Positions 45,309 through 57,444 of a stretch of 64,000 bases of DNA are shown here, one piece after another; positions within the stretch are counted from its first letter, which is position 1, and each line of letters opens with the position of its first letter. The DNA lies in NCBI GenBank assembly GCA_022702545.1, contig JAHRBC010000003.1:4774001-4838000 (forward strand), in the 5' to 3' direction. The stretch is from Phycomyces nitens (lineage: Eukaryota > Mucoromycota > Mucoromycetes > Mucorales > Phycomycetaceae). A program made the translations under genes and the position numbers. Under the pieces are notes generated by a model. It did no database searches. It was not told the DNA's origin and saw only the letters and a list, made by a program, of their open reading frames with translations.

Positions 45309-47329
45309 ATTGATGATAGACTAGCTTATTTATATATATATATATTTATTTATATATATATATGTGTGTGTGTGTGTATTTGTATGTATATATACACATA
45401 TATACATATACATATACATATATAAATAAATATATTTATTTATTTATATTGTCTGTATGCGTGCTTGTTGGTGTGTGCACACGATAATGATAATGTTAGT
45501 AGCAGCAGTAATATTAACAATATTAACAATAGTAATAATATTAATAATAAATGCTGGCTTTAGCTAGAGCAAGAACAGGATTCCAAGCTTACTGCTGTTC
45601 AAGCTGACTTGTCTCAAACGAGCACAGAGAAAGAAAAAAAAAAGGGGGGGGAGGGCCGATGAGGAATGAAGACGAGAGCGGGTGGAATTCTTACTGAGAT
45701 TAAAGTGCTGTGCATAAAACCATACAAGCCACAAATGTAAGGCAGTCACATTATACTCTCCAATACGTGAATAGCAAGTTTAATGAATAAAAGAGTGCCC
45801 GTAAGGAAGAAGGGTGTGTATTTGTGCGTGTGTTTCTTTTTTTTGGGTGTGTTGGATTTTTGGAATTATCTTTACAAGATTTACGGAATTTATTTTGATT
45901 ATTAATTTATCTTTGCTTCTATCAATTCCAAGGATCAAACAATCTTTAAATTCTGAATAGCTTGCGTGCTTTCGAGACAATAATAATAATAATAATAATG
46001 TAATTAGCAGATTAATTAAAATAATTAATGATATAGCGGATATACATACATATATATACACTATATATTTTCTGCGGAACCATTTTGTAATAGACTAGTA
46101 TTAAAATACAAGGTGTGTTGTAGTTCCGTTGAAAGTGGCGCGTAACACCATCGATCATGTGATTTGTCCGTGGTCGCCAGAGGTGATTTAGATTCAGGGC
46201 AGGGCTCTTTCCCCACAGTCTGGTACCTCTGAGCCAAGACAATTCACATACATTTTCAAAAAGGGCAAAAGACCTCAAAATATATGCATACTAAAAATAT
46301 AATCTTGGTATGATGCAGCAATACAAAAGAGGACAGGGACAAAATGTCCCATATAGTCCCTTGTCCAATGTAAGATATTGTGTGATAGGGCATAAAGTGG
46401 AGGTAAAAACACGCCAGCAAGAATTTGCCTCTGAGTAGCAGTCATATTGAAATTTCCATTTATGGTAATAACCAAGTTTTGCTGTGTGGTGTTTAGTGAC
46501 TGTGAACTAAACAATGAGATGGACAGGTTGGGACAAGAGCACAAAGGTTAATACACACAAGGAAACGTGCTTCAATAATACAATGGACCACATCTTCCGG
46601 GAAAAAGATCAAGAGTTGTTTTTTGGGGGAAATTAAGCATGGCCAATCCGCATGGGTTAATAAATTGGGCTAATTTGCGATATTGATTGCTTTTCTAGTA
46701 GCTGCCAAACGGAGTAAACAAGCGTGTTGTTTAGGCCAAGGCTTTCTTTGTATGTCACAAAGTAGGTAAAGAGAAGCAAGTAATGTCACTAAGAGCACAA
46801 CACTCCGCCTTAGCGTGTGCTGGACCCGTTGATTGTGCATCCACAAAGACCAGAAAATGTCGGTAGATTGATAGCTTATATTATATTTTGTTTTTAATTT
46901 GTTTAATTTATTGAAAGATTTATAGATTTGAACCATAGGCATGAGCCAGCAGCTATAGACAAGACAACTCATTTGTAAATAAAATAAAATAACAACAACA
47001 ACAATAACAAGAATAACAATAGAATCGACCCAGGGCAGGCTCCTCCTTTTTCAATTACATAAAGATAAAGAAAAGGGCAAAAGAAATGATAGTAATAATA
47101 AAATAAAATAAAATAAAAAGATTGAAATACAAGATGATTCATAAAAGGGTACATAGATGCATGAGGTAGTTATTGATCCATGGGCCTGGAGTCAATTAGA
47201 AATAGTAAGAAATGAAAATCATGGTAAAAAGATATATGGCGAAAGATGTGCAAAAATGATAAAGAAATAAATGATCATAATCCACTGGTGATGTCGAGCA
47301 GAATAGGAATAGAGGGCTTCTTGCGTGTC
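45309..47329. other. Low-complexity, gene-poor intergenic DNA
   Basis: Opens with a compound (TA)n/(TG)n/(TTTA)n microsatellite (about 45325-45450) and (AAT)n tracts near 45490-45550, with more at 45981-46000 and 46980-47120. Frames of up to about 100 codons occur, but none shows a family motif or consistent splicing. It contains the promoter of the SANT-WD40 gene at its left end. Confidence 0.5.
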
Positions 47330-47470
47330 TTATACGTATTGAGGACAGTCAGATGCGATATGTTTTTTGGAACCACAAAAGTAGCAGAGGACTTCTGCTG
47401 TTGTCTTTTGAACCGTTGGTGGCTTTGAAGGGCGTGTGGACACGGGCGATTTGGTATGGCAGCAGGGCAT
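47330..47470 (-). CDS. Small CCHC zinc-knuckle protein, 46 residues (putative)
   Basis: ATG 47470 to TAA 47330 encodes a tiny protein with a Pro/Ser/Thr-rich N-terminus (MPCCHTKSPVSTRP) and one perfect zinc knuckle, CYFCGSKKHIASDC, spacing C-X2-C-X4-H-X4-C. Such knuckles bind single-stranded nucleic acid in cellular proteins (CNBP family) and in retroelement Gag. The knuckle differs from that of the retrotransposon at 39.7 kb, so it is not a fragment of that element. The final codons CAATACGTATAAG contain a possible donor, so this may instead be one exon of a longer gene, or a relic. No other supported gene lies within 1.7 kb. Confidence 0.5.
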   Translation of the reverse strand: MPCCHTKSPVSTRPSKPPTVQKTTAEVLCYFCGSKKHIASDCPQYV

Positions 47471-49213
47471 GTTGATTATTTTCGTAAGGTAAAAAAAAAA
47501 GATAAAATGTGATAATAAATATATGTATTTTATATATTTATATATATATGTTATAATAAAATCTTATGTTGCAGAGAGAACAACAGAAATAATTGAAAAA
47601 GAAAAAAGTCTTATATATATATATTAATAAAAATCAATAGTGAAATACGTAGTTGCTGAGCAGGAAAGATTAAAGAAGTTGGCAAGGCGAAATTGTCTTT
47701 TATAGAATTCGAGGGGATTACCGGAAACAAGAGACCTGGGTGGTGTAACAGAACCGTACCTTGAGAGAAAGAGACAAGGCTAATCTCTCTGTGTGCGTGG
47801 ACACGATCGGCAAAAATCCTTGTAGTATCACACGTGGGGATGTCAGATAGAAGATGTGTTACACTGGGGCCAAGGGTCTATTTAGCTCCCCCAAGAAACA
47901 TTTGTAGAACATAATGCAGGCGTTGGTAAAGAAGTACTCTTACTTCCAGCTCCCAAAAACAGGGCGGTCTCGATCTACGCCAGGTCTAGGGAAAGAATCA
48001 AAACACAGCCTGACAATATATATATATATAAAGCGGCATCAATCTCGGGAGACCGGTCGGGTTATCAAGAACAAAGAAGATCGTCCGGTTCAAGAGTTGA
48101 AAATGGCGCATGTGACTGTCCTGATGAACCAAGAGATCAAGTAAATAAATAAATAAAAAGCCTTTAAAAGGTGTATTTCATGTACGTATAATTATGACAT
48201 CTGTAGCACATTTGTCAGCCTATTCCTTTTCTTACAAGTGCTTTATAGGACATAAAGAAACAAATCAAGGTTTTGGGTCCAATAGGAATCTAGATTTGAC
48301 AAAAAATCAAATATTCAAAGACTATTATTTGAATCGACGCATTCATTTGCCTTTTTATCTTATTGGCGTAAAATGATGGCAACAACAAACAGAGGTTTCT
48401 ATTACATAATGATTCCCGATCAAGAATCTTACATTACATGTTCAAATAAAATAAAAAAAGAGCCTTTTTATTGTTGCTGTTAGGATAAGGCCATGACGAC
48501 AGAAATGTAGTGGCTGTCAATACTTTGGTATTATTAATATATTAATATATTATTAAGATTACTAATAATTGCCACTATTCATTTTCAATAAATTTTTACC
48601 TTTGCAATTTAACCAAAATATCAACAAATTCAAATTAACCAAGCCTTAATTACCCAATTTCATCTCTATTTTTGTGCATTTTCTTAATTGCAAGTTTAAT
48701 ATACTGATTGTCTGAATATACCCAACTGGAATATTCATAAGAATTTTCGAGAATTTCAGGCCACAAAACAAATGACAAGCCAACTATTCATTAACGATTA
48801 TCTACATTTGGTCTAGTAACCATAGGAACCAAGAAGCCTGTTTAACCAAGGCACTGTGTCTTTTGTATCTCGATACAGAGTTGTACACATGCTCTAAAAG
48901 AGCGTGTAGAGAATACATATTTAGTCTTTTTCTCTCTCTCGATATATATATATTATTGTGACAAAGATTGCGACGATTATATACTACAATTACGGTCATT
49001 AACGAGTCTGGAAACAATACAAAAAAAATTAACGAGTCTGGCCAAAGTTCAAATTAGAAAATATGTCTTGCCAGGTCTCAAGACCAAGGCACCAAGAAGT
49101 ATGCCTTGTACATTGGCATACTTTACTAAACAAAATAATATTTATAATGTATTTTTTATTATCATTATTTATTATTATTTGTTATGTACTGCTGACATGT
49201 ATTCTTTATAAAT
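47471..49213. other. Intergenic, AT-rich, no gene supported
   Basis: AT-rich DNA between the zinc-knuckle frame and the 3' end of the PPR-like gene. A 14-bp direct repeat ATTAACGAGTCTGG occurs at 48999-49012 and 49029-49042. Nothing else could be assigned. Confidence 0.45.
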
Positions 49214-50434
49214 TCAAGGTATCCGTCCAAGCAAACTAAACTCGGCCAATATTGCCTTGTTTTCCTGAACCGAGTCTCTCTGTTGTCTCTCTTGCGCCTT
49301 GGACAATACATCGCTAATCAAACGAGTAGTTTCTACAGAAAAAGCATCATCGGGAGCACCGTGTCTCTTGAGGCGATAGTAGAATGCCAACGCCTTGAGG
49401 TCCTGTCCTCGGTCAAGAAAGGTGTCAAGAATAAGATTGATAGATTGATCCAAGGGGTCCAACGGTTCCCATGGATGAGGAGATGTCTTGATAAGGAGCA
49501 TTAGCAATTGAGAAGCTGTAGTGGCATGTTCAGGCTTTTGAGCAAGGGTAAATACGGTCTTTGATAAGATCTGGCCAGCATGTGAATTCCAATGGAACGA
49601 GCTTGGTGATGCCATTTGACGGCGTAGCATTTCTTCGGTTACTTCCACTAGAGTCGGCTGTAATTCTGGCCGAGACCCCAGATAGTCCAGATGCTGTGTG
49701 TATAACCCCATTCCGGGTTTCACGTTGTCTGCGTACTTTAATATATTTCTCCACAGAAAATCAACTGCGTGTGAATCGCCATTGACAATATAATATTCGA
49801 GCATCACCGAGTAATCAAAGGCTGTCCTGAATTTGTTTAACAAGAGATGGCGCATCCTTTCCACATATTCTTGTGCCTTTTCAAGATTGTTTTTCCTGAC
49901 ATGGGCACGAATTAAATAGGTCATTGTACGAGTTGTTGGTAAGAGATGGTTTGGCTGTAGTCTTTCAAACACATTGTCTGCCAGGTCAACAGCATCAGCA
50001 TGGATAAATCCACGTATCAGTCGATTATAAAGTCCTACTGCGCTAATATTTGCTTCTTCCATCTCACGGTGAATTGCTTTGAGTTGGTCAACATCTTGAT
50101 TTCGACCTGCAGCGTCAATGGCGTGAGGAATCTCCTGGAGTCTTTCGACAGATAGTTTGGAGTTTAAAGATTCCTGAGGATTGTGGCCGTTGAAGATGGC
50201 CTGTTCAATAATATTGCTGTATGACTTTGCACTGTAGTTTGATTTTTCTGTAAGTTTTTCTCGGAATGTAGCAGTGAGGCCTAGATAAAGGTCCTTTTCT
50301 TCTTTAGGACTAAGGAATCTTTGAAACCATTGGGTAGCTGAAGTTCCATAGGCTGCATAGGTAAGTTGTGTCAGAGCAGGTGTCCAGGTACGCTGGATAT
50401 ATCCACGAGATAATAAGAGTGCGTTTTGTGCCAT
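49214..50434 (-). CDS. Pentatricopeptide-repeat-like protein, probably mitochondrial
   Basis: Intronless, 406 residues. The N-terminus MAQNALLLSRGYIQRTW is basic and hydroxylated with no acidic residues, as in a mitochondrial presequence. Helical pairs typical of PPR motifs follow: GLYNRLIRGFIHADAVDLAD then NVFERLQPNHLLP; RTMTYLIRAHVRKNNLEKAQ then EYVERMRHLL; and FDYSVMLEYYIVNGDSHAVD. PPR proteins bind organelle RNA and control its processing, stability or translation. Only a few repeats are convincing, so the count is uncertain. Start ATG 50434 is the only sensible one. A specific orthologue is not identified. Confidence 0.8.
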   Translation of the reverse strand: MAQNALLLSRGYIQRTWTPALTQLTYAAYGTSATQWFQRFLSPKEEKDLYLGLTATFREKLTEKSNYSAKSYSNIIEQAIFNGHNPQESLNSKLSVERLQEIPHAIDAAGRNQDVDQLKAIHREMEEANISAVGLYNRLIRGFIHADAVDLADNVFERLQPNHLLPTTRTMTYLIRAHVRKNNLEKAQEYVERMRHLLLNKFRTAFDYSVMLEYYIVNGDSHAVDFLWRNILKYADNVKPGMGLYTQHLDYLGSRPELQPTLVEVTEEMLRRQMASPSSFHWNSHAGQILSKTVFTLAQKPEHATTASQLLMLLIKTSPHPWEPLDPLDQSINLILDTFLDRGQDLKALAFYYRLKRHGAPDDAFSVETTRLISDVLSKAQERQQRDSVQENKAILAEFSLLGRIP

Positions 50435-50950
50435 GGTGTTTGGAGATGAATATATTGGGATATTGATGTCTTTCTTTTTTCTTTTTTGTTAATAAAGAGA
50501 TGACGTCAAGAAATACAGAGTGGCATTGTTACTTTTAGGGGAAAATAAGGAAATTATGATTCCAGTGACAAATGGATTATAGACATTTTTACATACTTGT
50601 ATAAATATATGGACCAATCACACACAGCCTCTGGAATGACAAACAACGTTTGAGGATGGTACAAAGTAGCCCATTGAAGCTATACCTTTGCAGATTTAAT
50701 GATGTTGTCAAAGTTAATTAATCACTTGCTTATTAAAAAAGAACAACATAGAGTTTCAAATAGCTTATCTATAAGATTGCTGTTTTGAGCCTTTCAAGGG
50801 GAATTGGACATACAGTCAAGCTGGCCTGCGCCTATTTTATTGCCTTTCTAATACGCTAAAACTGGCCAACCCAAACCCCCCTTTTATCCATCATTACCTT
50901 TACATTTGGCTGCTTCAAAGTATTTGAAAAGAAAAAAGTCACTTCAGAGT
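50435..50950. other. Intergenic, nothing recognised
   Basis: Promoter side of the PPR-like gene. AT-rich, with no frame of note. Confidence 0.4.
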
Positions 50951-51251
50951 CCCGCTTGGCCAAAAAAAAAACCCCTTTTTTTCCCTTGAAAAATAAACTT
51001 GTAATTACCTCAATAATCATATTCCTCATGCCACTCGGAGCAGACCTTGATGTCCTCTTGGCAATTTCTGGAAGAGCAGGAGCTGTAAAGCTATCAAGTG
51101 GAACAGCCCCTGCCAATCCAGAAGCTGATCCTTCAAGAATCCAAAAACGACTCTTGGTTCGAAATGCTGAACCAAATGAACGCAAGTTGTTTGCAGCCAG
51201 CTTTGGAGATTCTGCACCACCATCAAGGTGAAGAGAAAACAATGGCATCAT
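50951..51251 (-). CDS. Possible small gene, hypothetical, low confidence
   Basis: A minus-strand frame from ATG 51251 reads MMPLFSLHLDGGAESPKLA and on to TSRSAPSGMRNMIIE, where a GTAATT donor (about 51008) lies. The frame also stays open beyond, through RDSEVTFFFSNTLKQPNVK to about 50888. No family is recognised. The opposite strand is also open over 50956-51231, so coding status is doubtful. It would be divergently transcribed from the coiled-coil gene whose first supported ATG is at 51367. Confidence 0.3.
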
Positions 51252-51366
51252 GGTTTTTTTTTGAAAAAAAATAGAGAGACAGCCACTTATTTGGTTTATG
51301 TGAAGAATACGCGCCGCATTACTCCAAAATCATCAGGACAATCTTGAGAATGAAGAGATTACCCAA

Positions 51367-52934
51367 ATGTTGACAACTGCATACAACATGTGTGATATAT
51401 GGTACATTATAAACCCCCCCAAAAGCAGCTCAGTCAATTGAACGCTGTATATCATACATGTATTGTTTAGCAATATACCCGAAATGAGATCCATTGTGGA
51501 TGAGCTCAAGAGTCGTCATGAAGATACTCAACTTTCAATTGAATATCTTGAAAAGAAATCACAGCAGGTTGATAGTCTAGATCTATAGACAACAAAGACA
51601 GCTCAACAGATACATACTATACATATATATATATAGAATGAAAAGGAGTTGGAGTCCCTTTCAGCCTTGCCACCTCTGCCAACAGATGATCTCAAAGAAC
51701 AAGATGATCCCAAAGAGTCGATTCGGTTAAAACTCGAGGCTAATGTCCGAGATCTAAAAGATGATATTTCCCAGTTAGAAAAGGGAGCCAAGGAAAAGAG
51801 AAAGAGGGTAAAATGTTGGCTTGGATAGATCTGTATTGTTATTGATACTCGGTCCAGATACATGATTTAATAGCAAAGATCGATCATGCAAAGGCAAACC
51901 AGGAGCCATTGAGGATAACTAGTAGTAAACAATCTGGGGAAGATTCGATAATCGAACAGATAAAACTTCAAGAGAATGTAGGTTGCTGGCTAGTTTAATG
52001 TGAAGTTAACCCCACCATGGATCTGGTATTTTTTTTTGTTTCTTTGTAGATGATTAATAAATTACAAAAAGATATTGAAAAGGAAAAGCATTTAGTTGAA
52101 GATTATGGCAAGGACAATGGATTCTGTTTTATAAAGTCACTCTAATACTATCAAGATAGACTCCAAATTCGAGGCAATTGTAGCCTCAAAGGAAGCCCAA
52201 ACAAACGGAAAACAGACGATCTACAAGCCTTTACAAGAGACCCAAGCAGAACTTGGGACAGAGTCGTATGAGTTGTTTACTATACTTTGTGCAAAGGCAG
52301 ACAAGATTATCAACAGTGCCAACGAGGTAAAGGTGCTTTTGAATGCATATGTTTTAGAATACTCAAGATGTCATTGAAATCTGTAGCCAAACCAGCCAGT
52401 TCTGGACATGGACCAGCAGAAAGAGTTTATTGAAGCAATGGTGAGTATATTTGTGGGGTGTATGTGGTTGATACTAAACCATGTTATGCTCTAGAATGAG
52501 ATAAAATACTCTTTGGAACAAGTGATAAGTGAGGTCGAAAGAGCCCGGAATATCAGTATCGACATTGCTCATCTCAGGTACTTTTTCTAATAATCACTCT
52601 AATAAACTAACGCAATTAATTGTCTAGGAAAATTGACCAAAACATCAACAACTTTGCATTGGATGGTCACCAGCACAACCAGCCAAACGACACCCAATCT
52701 GGCTATATGCCTTCTCCAACCACAAGATTGATTGCAAAGATTCTCTGCATACTAGAAGCACCTAATAATCGAGATGGTATTCCAATGTCGATTCTAAAGA
52801 AGGAGCTCTATGAATTTGCAGGCACTATTGGTCAGGACGAAGGAACTGCAGCCCAGGCAATCTACCGGCTGGCAGCCATGGGACTTGCTTCTATTGACCG
52901 AAGTAGTCCTGATCTTATTATCCAACTCACTTGA
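51367..52934 (+). CDS. Coiled-coil protein with C-terminal winged-helix-like domain
   Basis: Eight or nine small exons. From ATG 51367 (MLTTAYNMCDIC) the protein runs into a heptad-rich N-terminal half: RSIVDELKSRHEDTQLS, LKLEANVRDLKDDISQLEKG and MINKLQKDIEKEKHLVEDYG. A helical middle follows (ESYELFTILCAKADKIINS, then EIKYSLEQVISEVERARNIS). The last exon (52620-52934) is compact and globular: RLIAKILCILEAPNN, then GIPMSILKKELYEFAG and AAQAIYRLAAMGLASID, which looks like a winged helix. Such a layout occurs in kinetochore and transcription-complex subunits, but I do not recognise an orthologue. The 5' end is uncertain: an upstream in-frame exon piece (RIRAALLQNHQDN) extends back to about 51310. 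Confidence 0.65.
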
Positions 52935-53086
52935 TATTTACCAAGTCCAATATTATTCTTATATATGTATTGTACACACGAATATATAATAAAAAGGGGA
53001 AATTTTAAACAAGATTAGCAAAACTAACGTCTGCAGAGAATAAAAGAAATAGAATAGGATTAGGATAACGGTGGGTTGGCATGAAT

Positions 53087-54179
<1,093 letters not shown>

Positions 54180-55631
54180 TCGAAAGTGCGATGAGATGGG
54201 AAGGAAAGCAAAGTGTCAGTCTTCAAATCAGCCCGTGACTTAAATTTGTCTGGGCAGTTGACAAAAAGAGGAAGAAGAAAAAAACTCCCCCCCTTTTTGT
54301 CTATTGCCTTTATGCAACTATACAAAATCCACTTGTTCTTTATAGGAATCAATCTAATCTTCAATCCTTCACATCTGAACAAGTACATCTCTTGTCTATT
54401 CATCTTTTCAGGCAATAATTGCTTAAATAGACGTGTAGATTTGTTCGAGTTTTATAAATGAACACAAGCCAAAGTATAATGTACTATATTTTATGTGTTA
54501 CTCGAGAAAAAAAAAAGGAAGAAGTATATTTCGATACCTTTAGATGAAAGAATTCTGACTCTAATTGTTCGCCAGTATAAATACAGCTAACCACAGACGT
54601 GCATTATAGCGACCAAAAGGTAGAGGAGAAGGGAACTTTGGCACATATAAATAACAATGTCCAACAGGATTGCGCTTTATGAATTTGTGAACCCACCAAA
54701 AAAAATGTATATGTATTACAACTCCACCAAATGTATCCAAAGCTTCTCTTATAGTGGGGTACCAGCTATAACATAGCCCCCATCTGCCATATTTACAAGG
54801 CGAAATATTTTTTTTGTAAGCCAAGATACGCCTCAAAAATGAATCAATAATGTGGGATTCAACATATTTAAAATATACATGTGTATATATATTATTATAC
54901 TCGAATATAAACTTGTTTTGTAACCACTTTCTTATTATCTGGGCTCCTTTGGTTGTTATCATTTCAACACCAATGATAGCCACACTTTACACTACTTGTA
55001 ATTACATCTATTCGTCATTTTTATCTACAAAGAAAAAAAAAACTAATCTAACATAATCTAAAGGGTTTGAACCGTCAATTCATTCTTGTCTCCAACACAA
55101 ACCGATCATTCAGTACGCTTCTCTCACCAATAAAACTCCTGCCATATGATCCCTAGACATCTAACTATACAAAAAGCCACCCCCTTTTGCCCTCTTGAAC
55201 CCAAAGAACATCAAGTCTGACTCAAAAGCTACCTTGACTCTTTAACCCTTTCTGTAAGCCAATAGTAATAATAATTTTGAAACAGATGTGCAATGTAACC
55301 ACAAAAAGAGCATATTCTGCGCCTATTCTTCCCAGAATGTTTTTACTAATAAACCATAAACACCATATTCTCACAAATATCCTCCAATCAGATCCACAAA
55401 CTCTTGATGTGTGTGAAAATATAAATGCATTCTGTGAATGTGATTGGAGAATATTTGTGAGAATATGTTGTTTACGGGATTATAAAGAGTATAAAATGTC
55501 ACTCGCATAAAAATACATCCTCTTTTTTCCAAAAAAAGACCCACAACAACAGACTCCAAGGGATTCTGGCAAGACAATAATATAAAGCATATATATATAG
55601 AGAGAGGAACAGACTATCGCTTAAAATCAAG
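54180..55631. other. Intergenic with hairpin, no gene supported
   Basis: Divergent spacer between the Rab6 and SurE genes. It contains the 35-bp-arm inverted repeat at 55364-55467 and, near the SurE start, a TA/GA-rich stretch (55576-55606). A 133-codon minus-strand frame from ATG 54962 (approx.) to 54561 is rich in aromatic residues and has no recognised family; it is treated as unproven. Confidence 0.5.
55364..55467. repeat. Near-perfect inverted repeat (35-bp arms, 34-nt loop)
   Basis: The arm 55364-55398 starts CATATTCTCACAAATAT. It matches the reverse complement of 55433-55467 with three mismatches. Transcribed from either strand it would fold into a long stable hairpin. It may be a miniature transposon remnant, a small-RNA precursor or a transcription-terminating structure. 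It is 165 bp upstream of the SurE start codon. Confidence 0.85.
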
Positions 55632-56905
55632 ATGACAACCACAAACAAACCATTCAAAGTGCTCATTACCAATGACGATGGCAAGTATATAAAGTCTCTT
55701 GATGAGGAATCATTAATAATCATATCAATCAACAGGTCCACCAAACCAAGAGGAATCTCCCTTTATCTTGTCGTTTGTAGAATATCTAGAGAGTCTTGGT
55801 TGGGATGTCAAGTATGTCGCGTATTGCCCACGAGTATTGCCCACAAAATATTGACGACAATCCTTAGAGTGTGTTTGCCCAATAGCCAAAAATCATGGAT
55901 TTCAAAGTCCTTTATCATCAAGGACAGTATTGAAGTGAGCTATTATAACCGAAAGACTGGGCAGATTAGCTTTCACCAAAATGAACCTTGTGATTTTGTG
56001 CTGGTAAGTCAATAAATAAACGGGTTGATATTGGTGCTGATTTATCTTGCAGTTGAGTGGCACACCAGCAACCTGTGTGAATATTGCTCTACACCACATT
56101 TTCAAGGACGAGACCTTTGATTTTGTACTGGCAGGACCTAATTTTGGTCGAAACTCATCAACGTAAGGTATAAATCATATTGGATTGTCACTAAAGTCTA
56201 ATAGGGTCTATACTCTTGCTTCTGGCACAATTGGGGCTGCAATGTGAGGATTATAAGCAGAATTGGAGACATATACTGACCTGTTTGACAAAGGGAGGCT
56301 GTATTGTGTGGACAAAAGGCAATTGCATTGTCATACTCTTTTTATTCAAGAGACTTTAGTCTGGCAAAGATAAACCATGCGCGTGAGATGGGTAAGATTT
56401 GGTAAAAAAATACAGCATGATATTCATGGTCTGGATAATTATATTAGCATTTAGGGTCATAAACCACCTATGTGTTCTTGACGAATGGCCCAAGAACGGG
56501 CTCTTTAATGTGAATGTTCCTCTGGTGGAGGAAGAGTGTCCTGTGCACCTAACCAGCTTTGCACAGGCAACCTATGGCAGCCTATTCAAGCCATTTGGAC
56601 TTGGGGCCGAGATTGTGGAGACAAGTGAGGGTGTGGAGCAGCAGATCCGAATGGAAGGAGAAGGAGAGTCTAGCAGACAGGTGTTTCGGTTCTTGCCAGA
56701 TTACAAGGCCTTGAGCATGAACAAGAAACCCCAGCCAGGCACGGATACCTGGGCATTGGAAAATCGCTTTATTTCTGGTAATTTAAACAAGGGTTATATT
56801 GCTGGTAACTAATGATGACTGTTGTTAGTGACACCCATGCTTGCTTCATTTGAGGTTGCCAAAACAAATGTAAACTATAGACTAGAGTCTTTGAATAAAC
56901 TGTGA
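55632..56905 (+). CDS. SurE-family 5'/3'-nucleotidase-like protein
   Basis: Homologue of the survival protein SurE, a metal-dependent phosphatase for nucleotides and short polyphosphates. In yeast the domain occurs in PBY1. Start ATG 55632. The metal site KVLITNDDGPP is formed across the first intron (55681-55735), which begins with GC: exon 1 ends in G of the Gly codon and exon 2 begins GT. The second exon reads FILSFVEYLESLGWDVK. Later blocks: VCLPNSQKSWISKS, FVLLSGTPATCVNIALHH, FDFVLAGPNFGRNSS, then TLASGTIGAAMEAVLCGQKAIALS. These cover the fold including the S-G-T-P and G-P-N-x-G motifs. Last exon TPMLASFEVAKTN, stop 56905. There is no tubulin-tyrosine-ligase domain, unlike PBY1. Confidence 0.88.
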
Positions 56906-57444
56906 TGGCCTTGGAGGGTCGGCATATTCGGTACAACTTTAAAAAAAATGTGTCACAGATCATCTCTTTACTGTAACAATCAGACCAGAGAAAGAGATAA
57001 AAGAACAGGCTTGAGAATGCGCCATGAAGGATCGACATCCACCCAAAGAATATTTAAAGCCAGATAGGCGGGAAGGGTTACCTGGAATGCCACCGATTTA
57101 CAACCTCCCTGATAACAAAAGGCCTAGGTTTTTTGTGTATATATATATATATATATGGGATTTGACCAGGACAACAAGAGCTACAGAGCCAAAGGGTTAT
57201 AATAAAGCACTTCTTTAGTACCAGTCAAAAACTGACATTTGTTTTTTTTTGCTACAATCAAGCCATGGCCATAAAGCCACCCATTTATATCATCATCATA
57301 ATCATAATAATAATAAAAAAGACCCACAAAAGTCCTGCTGCAACTCGATCACAGCCTATGCGGGGCATGAATATTTAGGGTAAATTTTCTTTGTAAACTT
57401 GCTTTCGTATCCCTTTCTCTTTTTAAGCTGCTGATAATTACGCC
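56906..57444. other. Intergenic, possible short Pro-rich frame
   Basis: Promoter region of the phosphatase gene. A plus-strand frame from ATG 57024 encodes about 40 Pro/Arg-rich residues (KDRHPPKEYLKPDRREG) before a (TA)n tract at 57137-57155. It may be a short gene or an upstream reading frame; I do not call it. Confidence 0.35.

Noticed and set aside
45325..45450. Possible telomere-like or CRISPR-like repeat array
   Set aside because: It is a simple TA/TG/TTTA microsatellite without spaced unique units.
50956..51231. 91-codon plus-strand frame opposite the low-confidence small gene
   Set aside because: Starts in a poly-A run and has no motif; both strands are open by chance of composition, so neither is strong.
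54561..54983. 140-codon minus-strand frame, aromatic-rich
   Set aside because: It begins at GTG (ATG slightly downstream), shows no family motif or splice partner, and lies in AT-rich intergenic DNA; too weak to call.
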